Shown piece after piece: positions 1-5,570 of a DNA stretch of 5,570 nt. Every line of letters starts with the position of its first letter. Positions within the stretch are counted from its first letter, which is position 1. Location: the NCBI GenBank assembly GCA_036337765.1, contig JAYZDP010000113.1:1-5570 (forward strand), given 5' to 3'. The notes beneath the pieces are model-generated. The model searched no databases and was not told the origin of the DNA. It saw only the letters and a program-made list of their open reading frames with translations. The translations under genes were made by a program, and so were the position numbers. This stretch comes from JAYZDP01 sp036337765 (GTDB lineage: Bacteria > Acidobacteriota > Thermoanaerobaculia > Multivoradales > Multivoraceae).

Positions 1-184
1 CAGTGATCTCGCCGCCTGCGCTCTTGCGAAGCTGCAGCGCGGTTTCGAGTGCGTTCTCGCAGAAGATATTGGTGACTAGGTTCGCGGAGCCACGCTTGGC
101 CTCGCGCGCGTCCGCATCGACCTGGAAGTCCCGCGCCGGAAGATCCGGGTCGAGAATCTGCTTCATACAGACGAGAGTTCTCAT
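1..184 (-). CDS. etfB: Electron transfer flavoprotein beta subunit, N-terminal 61 residues (partial)
   Basis: The minus-strand reading from the ATG at 184 begins MRTLVCMKQILDPDLP and runs open off the left edge. The opening beta-strand followed by KQ.xDPDLP, and the later NIFCENALETALQLR helix (about residues 39-53), are typical of the N-terminal half of ETF beta/FixA proteins. ETF beta pairs with EtfA, which binds FAD. The cytoplasmic heterodimer carries electrons from acyl-CoA and other dehydrogenases to ETF:quinone oxidoreductase. The start at 184 is preferred over the Met at residue 7 because the MRTLVCMK strand belongs to the fold. The best ribosome binding site, GGAGGG at 205-200, lies 15 bases from the ATG, which is long; a C6 and an A6 run fill the gap. 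etfA is usually next to etfB and would be expected further left, outside the window. About 190 residues should be missing. The family call is firm; the dehydrogenase partners are unknown. Confidence 0.88.
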   Translation of the reverse strand, partial: MRTLVCMKQILDPDLPARDFQVDADAREAKRGSANLVTNIFCENALETALQLRKSAGGEIT

Positions 185-401
185 TCTTTTTTGGGGGGTC
201 CCTCCGGACGTGCTCCCAGCACGTCCTCCGGTCACGTATCGTTGGCGCCGCGCACGGCGCTGTTCGCGCTCACTTGTTCTGCGACCTTTCGAGCTTGCAG
301 CAGTCTCCGGCCCTCTTCTCTGATTCGAGAGACCCTGCGGGCGCGGATCTTCTCATACCGTGGGCGCCTCGTGGACGCGGCTGCCTGCTACGATTCGGCC
401 G
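185..401. promoter_or_regulatory. Divergent intergenic region between etfB and aceK
   Basis: These 217 bases separate the divergent starts of etfB and aceK, so both promoters probably lie here. I found no convincing -35/-10 pair on either strand. Visible structures are a perfect 9-bp inverted repeat at 206-226, a shorter 6-bp stem with a 4-base loop at 245-260 (GCGCCG/CGGCGC), a direct repeat of CCTCCGG at 201-207 and 225-231, and a T6-G6 run at 187-198. aceK has no clear Shine-Dalgarno sequence upstream of its ATG. Short plus-strand frames across this region look like GC-driven shadows. Confidence 0.55.
206..226. repeat. Perfect inverted repeat upstream of etfB, possible operator or mRNA hairpin
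   Basis: The arms GGACGTGCT (206-214) and AGCACGTCC (218-226) are perfectly complementary around a CCC spacer. The repeat ends next to the GGAGGG ribosome binding site of etfB (205-200) and would lie in the 5' leader or promoter of that gene. A near-symmetric site of this size could bind a dimeric repressor, for example a TetR-type fatty-acid regulator, or fold as a stable RNA stem. No T tract follows it on either strand, so it does not look like an intrinsic terminator. The repeat is directly seen; its role is inferred. Confidence 0.6.
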
Positions 402-2135
402 ATGTCACGAGACGCGGCCGATCACGCGGCGGACATCATCCGGCACGACTTCGAGGCCTTCCACGAAGGCTTTCGCGCGATCACGCGCCGGGCCAAGGAG
501 CGCTTCGAAGCGCGAGACTGGGCCGGCATCCGGCGCGACACCGTGCGCCGGCTGGCGCTGCACGCGCGCTCGGTGACCGACTCCCTCGCCGACCTTCGCG
601 AGGAGTACGGGGAACGAGTCGAAGAGCGCTCGTTCTGGGGCGAAGTCAAGGACGCCTACGCGCTCGCCATCCTCGGCAGCGACGACTTCGAGCTCGCACA
701 GTCGTTCTTCAACTCACTGACTCGTGAGGTATTTGCCCACGAAGGCATCGATCCGTACATCGACTTTCTTTCACAGGACTTCCCGCTGCCCTTTCGCGGC
801 TGGGAGATGGCGAGCGCGCGCATGTACACGACGCACCAGGTGACGCCCGTCATCATGCGCAAAGTGCTCGAGGATGCGGCCTTCCGCGTCCCGTTTCGCG
901 ACCTCGAGGCCGCGGCGACAGAAGCCGCGAGAACAGTGAGCGAGGCCGTCACGTCGACCTTCGGCGAGTCGAAGCTCGAAGCCCTCGACTTTCTGCGGCC
1001 GGTGTTCGTCCGCAACAAAGCCGCCTATCTCATCGGTCGAGCACGCTTTGGGGACCGCAACCTGCCACTCGTGATGCCGGTGCTGAACGATGGCGACGGT
1101 CTCGAGCTCGACACCGTGGTCCACGCCGAAAACGACATCTCGATCATCTTCTCGTTCGCCAGATGGTACTTCCACGCGGACCTGGCCAGCCCGCGCCAGG
1201 TGATCGGCTTTCTGCATTCGATCCTTCCTCGCAAGCGCGTCGCCGAGCTCTACATCTCGCTGGGGTACCACAAGCACGGTAAGACGGAGTTCTTCAGCGA
1301 TTTGACGAGCGTAATCGCCGGCACCGACGAGACCTTCGTGGTCGCGCCAGGTCAGCGAGGCCTGGTGATGGCAGTCTTCACCCTGCCCACCTACGAGTTC
1401 GTGTTCAAGGTCATCCGCGACACTTTCCCGGCCTCGAAGGCGACCACGCGCCAGCGAATCATGGACCGATATCGTCAGGTCCTGCTTCACGATCGCGTCG
1501 GCCGCCTGGTTGATTTCCAAGAGTACGAGCACACCAAGTTTCCACGCGCTCGCTTCTCGCAGGAGCTGCTGAAGGAACTGCTCGAAGAAGCCTCGCTGAC
1601 AGTCGCCCTCGAGGGCGACGAGGTCGTGCTGCGCCACATGTACGTCGGCCGCCGGGTCCGTCCCCTGGACCTGTATCTGCGCGAGGTGTCGGGGACCCAG
1701 CTCGAAGAGGTCCTTCTCGACTGGGGCAATGCGGTGAAAGAGCTAGCAGCGGCGAACATTTTCGCGGGCGACATGCTGTCAAAGAACTTTGGCGTCACCC
1801 GCCACGGCCGGGTCGTGTTCTACGACTACGACGAGCTTTGCGCTCTAACCGACTGCAACTTCCGTACCTTCCCGAAGGCGCGCAACGACGAGGACGAGCT
1901 CGCGGCCGAGCCCTGGTTCTCGGTAGTCGACGGTGACATCTTCCCCGCGGAGCTGTCGCGATTCATCGGCCTCGACGACGCGCAGCGGTCGATCTTCCTC
2001 GATCACCACGCGGATCTTTTCGGCGTCGACTTCTGGCGGGAGCTGCAGGAGCGCAATCGAGACGGAGAGGTGATCGACTTCTTCCCCTATGCCTCGCGTA
2101 AGTCGCGCTCAGAAGACCCGCTCCGCCCCGGCTGA
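402..2135 (+). CDS. aceK: Isocitrate dehydrogenase kinase/phosphatase (AceK)
   Basis: The 577-residue product matches AceK, which is 578 residues in E. coli. AceK is a cytoplasmic bifunctional enzyme that phosphorylates isocitrate dehydrogenase to inactivate it and dephosphorylates it to restore it. It thereby diverts isocitrate to the glyoxylate bypass during growth on acetate or fatty acids. The N-terminal regulatory domain spans roughly residues 1-310 and the kinase-like domain follows. Visible motifs are the ATP loop APGQRG at 315-320, Lys336 in VFKVIRD, HDRVGR with Asp371 shortly after, AAANIFAGDML with Asp457, KNFGVTRHGR with Asn462, and VFYDYDE with Asp475 and Asp477. From memory of the E. 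coli sequence, these fall at the same numbers, including Asp371, which is needed for phosphatase activity. I chose the ATG at 402 because it gives the family length; an in-frame GTG at 360 would add 14 unlike residues. No aceA or aceB is adjacent, unlike the enterobacterial aceBAK operon. The 3' end overlaps the convergent kinase gene by 27 bases. Confidence 0.97.
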   Translation: MSRDAADHAADIIRHDFEAFHEGFRAITRRAKERFEARDWAGIRRDTVRRLALHARSVTDSLADLREEYGERVEERSFWGEVKDAYALAILGSDDFELAQSFFNSLTREVFAHEGIDPYIDFLSQDFPLPFRGWEMASARMYTTHQVTPVIMRKVLEDAAFRVPFRDLEAAATEAARTVSEAVTSTFGESKLEALDFLRPVFVRNKAAYLIGRARFGDRNLPLVMPVLNDGDGLELDTVVHAENDISIIFSFARWYFHADLASPRQVIGFLHSILPRKRVAELYISLGYHKHGKTEFFSDLTSVIAGTDETFVVAPGQRGLVMAVFTLPTYEFVFKVIRDTFPASKATTRQRIMDRYRQVLLHDRVGRLVDFQEYEHTKFPRARFSQELLKELLEEASLTVALEGDEVVLRHMYVGRRVRPLDLYLREVSGTQLEEVLLDWGNAVKELAAANIFAGDMLSKNFGVTRHGRVVFYDYDELCALTDCNFRTFPKARNDEDELAAEPWFSVVDGDIFPAELSRFIGLDDAQRSIFLDHHADLFGVDFWRELQERNRDGEVIDFFPYASRKSRSEDPLRPG

Positions 2136-3290
2136 GACTCGGCAGTGCAGAAAGTCAGGAGCAAGACCGAATCGGTCGCGGTACGACCGCTCGAGCGCCT
2201 CGAGGACCTCCCCGACCCTCGCGTCATCGATGAGCGCCGTCATGCAACCGCCGAATCCTGCTCCGGACAGCCTGGCGCCATAGCAAGCCTCGCAGCCGGA
2301 GGCAGCCTCGCAAAGCGCGTCGAGCTCCTCGACCGAAACCTCGTAGTCGTCGCGTGAGCTACGGTGCGACTGGTCGATCAGCTCGCCGAGCCTGGGAAGC
2401 CCTCCGTTTCCACGCAACACCTCGGCGCCGGTGTGGACCCGCGCGCATTCGGTCACCACGTGCCGGACCCGACGAAAGAGCCGAGGCTCGAGAAGCAGTT
2501 CCGCCGCTGACAGTCGATCAGGGGACAGATCGCGCAAGGCGTCGAGCTCGGGCCATTCCGCTCGTAGGAGGTCGAGTGCCTCCATCCCCTCTCCGCGACG
2601 ATCGTTGAGGCCGCCTTCGACCAGCCTCCTACGGACTCCGGTGTCCACCACCAGCACCCCGGCGCCTGCGGGAACCGGGAGAAGTTCCCACGAGAGATGT
2701 CTGCAGTCGAGGATCATGACCCGACCCACCTCGCCGTGAAGGCTTGCGAACTGATCCATGATCCCCGACTGAACGTCGAGATAGTCGTTCTCGACGATCT
2801 GGCCGAGCCGCGCGGCCTGTACGCGATCCAGCTCGAACCCACAGATCGCCTGCCAGGCAAGGAGAAACGCCACCTCGAGGGCAGCCGACGAGCTGACCCC
2901 GGCCCCCACTGGAAGATCGCTCGCCACCAGCGCATCCAGCCCGGTCACCTCCCGGCCGCTGGCCGCGAGTGCCCACGCAACGCCTAGCGGATACTCGAGC
3001 CAGTTCGTCCGGGATCGCCCCTCTGTGCCGGGCGGTCCGGGTGGCGGTACCACGCAGCCTCGATGCTCCTCGTCGAGAGTCAGGCTCCAGGCCCTGAGCT
3101 TGTCGCCGGCAGCCGCGGCCGCCAGCCAGATCGAACGGTCGATTGCGCCGGGGAGCACGAAACCGTCGTGATAGTCGACGTGGCCGCCGAGGAGATTCAC
3201 TCGCCCTGGCGCCCGGATCAGCACATCGGGTCGGCGGCCGTAGTGGGCCACGAACGCGTCGACGGCTCGATCACCGAGGGCTTGGCTCAT
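2109..3290 (-). CDS. Galactokinase-like GHMP sugar kinase with altered sugar-binding residues
   Basis: The 393-residue protein has galactokinase length and layout. APGRVNLLGGHVDYHDGFVLP (residues 27-47) is the signature region, LPVGAGVSSSAAL (126-138) the GHMP phosphate-binding loop, GIMDQ (176-180) carries the catalytic Asp179, and YGARLSGAGFGGC (337-349) is the C-terminal motif. Such enzymes transfer phosphate from ATP to C1 of galactose in the cytoplasm. Two galactose-contacting positions differ: the Glu of GEHTDY is Gly36, and the Tyr of the SEY segment is Leu228 (in VEGGLNDRR). Arg30, His37, Asp39 and Asp179 are kept. The substrate may therefore not be galactose, so I give no galK symbol. 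The ATG at 3290 gives the usual roughly 27 residues before the signature; an in-frame TTG at 3326 would add 12. No strong ribosome binding site is seen, so translation may be coupled to dctM, which ends 19 bases upstream. It is the last gene of the TRAP operon. A sugar-acid kinase is the main alternative. Confidence 0.9.
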   Translation of the reverse strand: MSQALGDRAVDAFVAHYGRRPDVLIRAPGRVNLLGGHVDYHDGFVLPGAIDRSIWLAAAAAGDKLRAWSLTLDEEHRGCVVPPPGPPGTEGRSRTNWLEYPLGVAWALAASGREVTGLDALVASDLPVGAGVSSSAALEVAFLLAWQAICGFELDRVQAARLGQIVENDYLDVQSGIMDQFASLHGEVGRVMILDCRHLSWELLPVPAGAGVLVVDTGVRRRLVEGGLNDRRGEGMEALDLLRAEWPELDALRDLSPDRLSAAELLLEPRLFRRVRHVVTECARVHTGAEVLRGNGGLPRLGELIDQSHRSSRDDYEVSVEELDALCEAASGCEACYGARLSGAGFGGCMTALIDDARVGEVLEALERSYRDRFGLAPDFLHCRVSAGAERVF

Positions 3291-3309
3291 GCCGCGGAAT
3301 TCTCGTCGA

Positions 3310-4608
3310 TCAGGGCGCGAAACCAAAGGCCCTGGGTAGTGCCAGGCTCAAGTCAGGGACCAGGGTAACGACGATCAGAGCAACCACCATCGCAATGTAG
3401 AGGGGAAGCAGCGCGGGCAACACCCTCCGGAGATCAGTACCGGCCGCGCCGCAGCCCACGAACAGCACCGTGCCGACCGGCGGTGTACACAGACCGACGC
3501 AGAGATTCAGAACCATGACGATCCCGAAGTGAATCGGATCGATACCGAGCTCAAGCGCCACCGGCAAGAAGATCGGCGTGAAGATTAGCACCGCCGGTGT
3601 CATGTCCATGAACGTCCCAACCGCCAGCAGCAGCAGGTTCATCACCGCCAACACCGCCAGCGGACCCGCGGCGAGTCCGAGGAAGGCCTCGGAGACCGCC
3701 TGCGGGATGTTCTCGTAGGCCATCACCCACGACATCGCCATCGATGCAGCGACCAAAAATAGCACCACGCCGGTTGTCGTGGCGGCCTCGGTGAGAATCG
3801 ATCGGAGCTCCCAGATCCGGATCTCCCGATACACGCCCAGCCCCAGGACAAGCGCGTACACCACCGCTACGCCGGCCGCCTCGGTGGCGGTGAAGACCCC
3901 GCCGACGATACCGCCCATGACGATGCCGACGAGCAACAAGCTCGGTGCCGCCGCCAGCGTCGCGGATCGGAGCTCGGCGAGCTCCCACCGGGCCACCCGA
4001 CTACGCCCGCCCGACGTCCAGACTGCAGCGATGGCGATCAAGACACCGACCAGAATCCCCGGTACGTATCCGGCGAGGAACAGCGCCGCGATCGACACTC
4101 CCCCGCTCGCCAGCGAGTACACAATCAGAACGTTGGACGGTGGCACCAGCAGGCCGGTCGTCGAGGCCGTGATGTTCACCGCCGCCGCCTGCTCTCGCGA
4201 GTACCCCTCCCGCTCCATCAGCGGGATCATGAAAGCCCCGACGCCCGCGGCAGTGGCGACGGCAGAACCCGAGACCGCGCCGAACAAGAGACAGCCGACT
4301 ACGTTGACGAAGATCAACCCCCCAGGGAGAGGACCTACCAGGGCCCGGCCCAACGCCACCAGGCGCTCGGCCGATCCGCCGCGGTTCATGAGCTGGCCCG
4401 AGAGGATGAAGAGCGGAATCGCGAGCAACGCGAATGAGTCGATCCCGGTCGCGAGCCGCTGAGCGACAGTGGTCAGCGCCGGCTCTGCCGGAACGCTCAG
4501 CAGCAGACTCGCGGCACCGGCCACGCCCACCGCAAAGGCGATCGGCACGCCAACGGCGAGTAGGACCAAGAAGGCACCGACCAGGACCACGACGCCAAGT
4601 GGGTCCAT
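3310..4608 (-). CDS. dctM: TRAP transporter large membrane subunit (DctM)
   Basis: The 432-residue, strongly hydrophobic protein has the normal length of DctM, the ion-coupled channel subunit of TRAP transporters in the inner membrane. About a dozen membrane segments are visible. Recognisable family motifs are AIPLFILSGQLM (63-74), the GAVSGSAVATAAGVGAFMIP stretch (110-129), LLVPPSNVLIVYS (153-165), GTFMDMTPAVLIFTPIFLPV (331-350) and GLCTPPVGTVLFVG (372-385). With DctQ it takes substrate delivered by the periplasmic receptor and moves it inward, usually driven by a sodium gradient. The frame stays open far upstream, but the ATG at 4608 is the start: MDPLGVVVLVGAFLVLLAVG is a normal DctM N-terminus, an AGGGGG ribosome binding site lies at 4624-4619, and the codon overlaps the dctQ stop by one base (TGATG). 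The substrate class cannot be read from this subunit. Confidence 0.96.
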   Translation of the reverse strand: MDPLGVVVLVGAFLVLLAVGVPIAFAVGVAGAASLLLSVPAEPALTTVAQRLATGIDSFALLAIPLFILSGQLMNRGGSAERLVALGRALVGPLPGGLIFVNVVGCLLFGAVSGSAVATAAGVGAFMIPLMEREGYSREQAAAVNITASTTGLLVPPSNVLIVYSLASGGVSIAALFLAGYVPGILVGVLIAIAAVWTSGGRSRVARWELAELRSATLAAAPSLLLVGIVMGGIVGGVFTATEAAGVAVVYALVLGLGVYREIRIWELRSILTEAATTTGVVLFLVAASMAMSWVMAYENIPQAVSEAFLGLAAGPLAVLAVMNLLLLAVGTFMDMTPAVLIFTPIFLPVALELGIDPIHFGIVMVLNLCVGLCTPPVGTVLFVGCGAAGTDLRRVLPALLPLYIAMVVALIVVTLVPDLSLALPRAFGFAP

Positions 4609-5090
4609 CAGTCGCGCGCCCCCTGCCGCGGCGGTCCCAAGGCCGCATACAGCACCATCAACGCACCCGCGAGCGGCAGGGCGACATAGACATGGCCGAG
4701 CTGCCAACCGAGGGCCGGCGACACCTGGCCGAGATCGAGAGTCAGCGCCACCAGCTTCGCTCCGCCGAACGTCATGACCCCGCCGGCGAAGGTCGCGCAG
4801 ACGGCCCGACTCGCAACCGAGGTGACCCTCGCCCAGCCCGGCGAGCGCAGAGCCAACAGATCGATCGACAGATGCAGGCCACCACCCAGAGCACGCGCGG
4901 CACCGAGGAGACCCAACCAGATCAGCGCGAAGCGAGCGGCTTCCTCGGTGAACGAACTCGGGTCGCGCAAAACGAAGCGAGTGAAGACCTGCCAGCACAC
5001 CAGGCCTACGAGCCCGGCCATCAGTAGCGCCAGCAGCGCGTCGACCGCGCGATCGAGTCGCTCGCGCCAGCCCCAGCCGGGCTCGCTCAG
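4608..5090 (-). CDS. dctQ: TRAP transporter small membrane subunit (DctQ), probable CTG start
   Basis: The product has four hydrophobic segments, at about residues 16-36, 52-68, 93-115 and 130-151 of a 160-residue reading. It carries the DctQ hallmarks QVFTRFVLRDPSSFTEEAARF (34-54) and IWLGLLGAARALGGGLHLSIDLL (57-79). DctQ is the small inner-membrane partner that joins the receptor to DctM. The first ATG (5021) would begin inside the first membrane helix, only ten residues before QVFTRF, and has no ribosome binding site. No ATG, GTG or TTG lies upstream in frame before the dctP stop. A CTG at 5090 restores a normal N-terminus (SEPGWGWRERLDRAVDALL) with a full first helix. It is preceded by GGGGAG at 5102-5097 with a six-base spacer and overlaps the dctP stop as CTGA. 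I therefore chose 5090. If the ATG is used instead, the protein has 137 residues. The stop overlaps the dctM start by one base. Confidence 0.9.
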   Translation of the reverse strand: MSEPGWGWRERLDRAVDALLALLMAGLVGLVCWQVFTRFVLRDPSSFTEEAARFALIWLGLLGAARALGGGLHLSIDLLALRSPGWARVTSVASRAVCATFAGGVMTFGGAKLVALTLDLGQVSPALGWQLGHVYVALPLAGALMVLYAALGPPRQGARD

Positions 5091-5570
5091 CGGGCGCTCC
5101 CCACCGAGCGGATCCGTCGAATCCAGTTCTCGAGTGCAGGATCACGAGCGTAGCGATCGAGCAGCGCCGCGACGCGCTCGCTGAACGGCGCCTTGTCGGG
5201 CCGCAGGATCTCGACCCCGGCCGCAGCCACCGCTGCAAGCGCCTCGTCCGTGGCCTCTTGCCAGAGCACCTTCTGGCGTTGCGCAGAGGCGAAGGCTGCG
5301 CGGGCGACAATCTCCTGATGCCGGTCCGAGAGCCGATCCCAAGCGCCCGTGCCCATGACGAGGACATCGGGGACCGACGAATGCTCGTCCAGCGAGTAGA
5401 ACTTGGCGATCTCGTAGTGGCGCGACAGGTGAAAGCTCGGCGGATTGTTCTCCGCCCCGTCCACCACACCCTGCTGAAGTGCCGTGTACAGCTCCCCCCA
5501 AGCGATCGGAGTCGGCGCACCGCCGAGTGCCTCGACCATGTCCATCGCGGTGGCGCTCTCCTGTGTCCGT
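5087..5570 (-). CDS. dctP: TRAP transporter periplasmic solute receptor (DctP), C-terminal part (partial)
   Basis: The last 160 residues of a DctP-family receptor are present; the gene runs off the right edge, so the signal peptide and roughly the first half (family length about 320-340) are missing. The segment starts RTQESATAMDMVEALGGAP, followed by PIAWGELYTALQQGVVDGAE, NNPPSF, SRHYEIAKFYSLDEHSSVPD and AWDRLSDRHQEIVARAA. The GELYTALQQGVVDGAEN core is diagnostic for the family. The first visible Arg aligns with the conserved Arg that binds the substrate carboxylate in TRAP receptors. The receptor captures an acid in the periplasm and docks on DctQM. The NNPPSF...SRHYE version of the core recalls receptors reported for sugar acids such as uronates, but that is memory, not a search. 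The TGA stop is at 5089-5087, overlapping the probable dctQ start. Promoter and regulation lie outside the window. Confidence 0.95.
   Translation of the reverse strand, partial: RTQESATAMDMVEALGGAPTPIAWGELYTALQQGVVDGAENNPPSFHLSRHYEIAKFYSLDEHSSVPDVLVMGTGAWDRLSDRHQEIVARAAFASAQRQKVLWQEATDEALAAVAAAGVEILRPDKAPFSERVAALLDRYARDPALENWIRRIRSVGSAR
5088..5102 (-). promoter_or_regulatory. Ribosome binding site and CTG start codon of dctQ
   Basis: On the minus strand GGGGAG (5102-5097), a six-base spacer and CTG (5090-5088) form a good initiation site. It lies inside the last codons of dctP. The CTG shares its last two bases with the dctP TGA, giving a four-base CTGA overlap of the same form as the common ATGA coupling. 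This is the only initiation-like site that leaves the first DctQ helix complete. The layout is directly seen; use of CTG is inferred. Confidence 0.55.

Noticed and set aside
206..226. Inverted repeat as an intrinsic terminator
   Set aside because: No T tract follows the stem on either strand, and it lies upstream of etfB rather than at the end of a gene.
389..394. TACGAT as a -10 box for aceK
   Set aside because: It lies only seven bases from the ATG, matches the consensus weakly, and has no matching -35 box.
360..401. GTG at 360 as the aceK start
   Set aside because: It adds 14 residues unlike AceK, has no ribosome binding site, and the ATG at 402 already gives E. coli-like length and residue numbering.
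771..1637. 288-codon open frame antisense to aceK
   Set aside because: It lies fully opposite a firmly identified gene in a GC-rich sequence and shows no recognisable family; it is a shadow frame.
3291..3326. TTG at 3326 as the kinase start
   Set aside because: It would overlap dctM and add 12 residues before an N-terminus that already has normal length from the ATG at 3290.
3779..4462. 227-codon open frame antisense to dctM
   Set aside because: Its Thr/Pro/Ala/Arg-rich composition is the complement of a membrane protein gene; no domain is recognisable.
4434..5027. 197-codon plus-strand open frame opposite dctQ and dctM
   Set aside because: Low-complexity Arg/Gln/Pro-rich translation opposite two identified genes; no family signature.
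4609..5520. Upstream extension of the dctM frame, which could suggest a large fusion protein
   Set aside because: The extra roughly 300 residues are Arg/Gly-rich shadow of dctQ and dctP, both of which are clear in their own frames; dctM has its own ATG and ribosome binding site.

Overview
The window is GC-rich and gene-dense. It reads as a piece of a bacterial chromosome, probably from a high-GC Gram-negative. Isocitrate dehydrogenase kinase/phosphatase (AceK) is known mainly from proteobacteria and relatives such as Myxococcota, and periplasmic-receptor TRAP transporters also fit a Gram-negative. I cannot place the organism more precisely. I see no mobile elements, CRISPR arrays or RNA genes.

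Left part (1-2135): two genes diverge from a 217-base intergenic region. On the minus strand is the 5' end of etfB, the beta subunit of electron transfer flavoprotein, cut by the window edge. On the plus strand is a complete aceK. The two fit one physiological theme: ETF takes electrons from acyl-CoA dehydrogenases, while AceK sets the split between the TCA cycle and the glyoxylate bypass during growth on acetyl-CoA-yielding substrates. The intergenic region holds a perfect 9-bp inverted repeat just upstream of the etfB ribosome binding site.

Right part (2109-5570, minus strand): a compact operon transcribed towards aceK, in the order dctP (C-terminal part only), dctQ, dctM, then a galactokinase-like GHMP kinase. 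The first three form a complete TRAP-type carboxylate transporter: periplasmic receptor, small membrane subunit and large membrane subunit. dctQ and dctM overlap by one base, dctP and dctQ probably by four, and the kinase starts 19 bases after dctM. The kinase meets aceK tail to tail with a 27-base overlap of coding sequence.

The most interesting point is the kinase. It has the GHMP phosphate-binding loop, the catalytic Asp and the C-terminal glycine motif of galactokinases. However, two positions that contact galactose in characterised galactokinases are replaced: Glu to Gly in the signature motif, and Tyr to Leu later on. Since TRAP transporters carry organic and sugar acids, I infer that the operon may import a sugar acid, for example a hexuronate, and phosphorylate it at C1. 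This is a hypothesis from residues and context only. A second notable point is that dctQ appears to start at a CTG codon.
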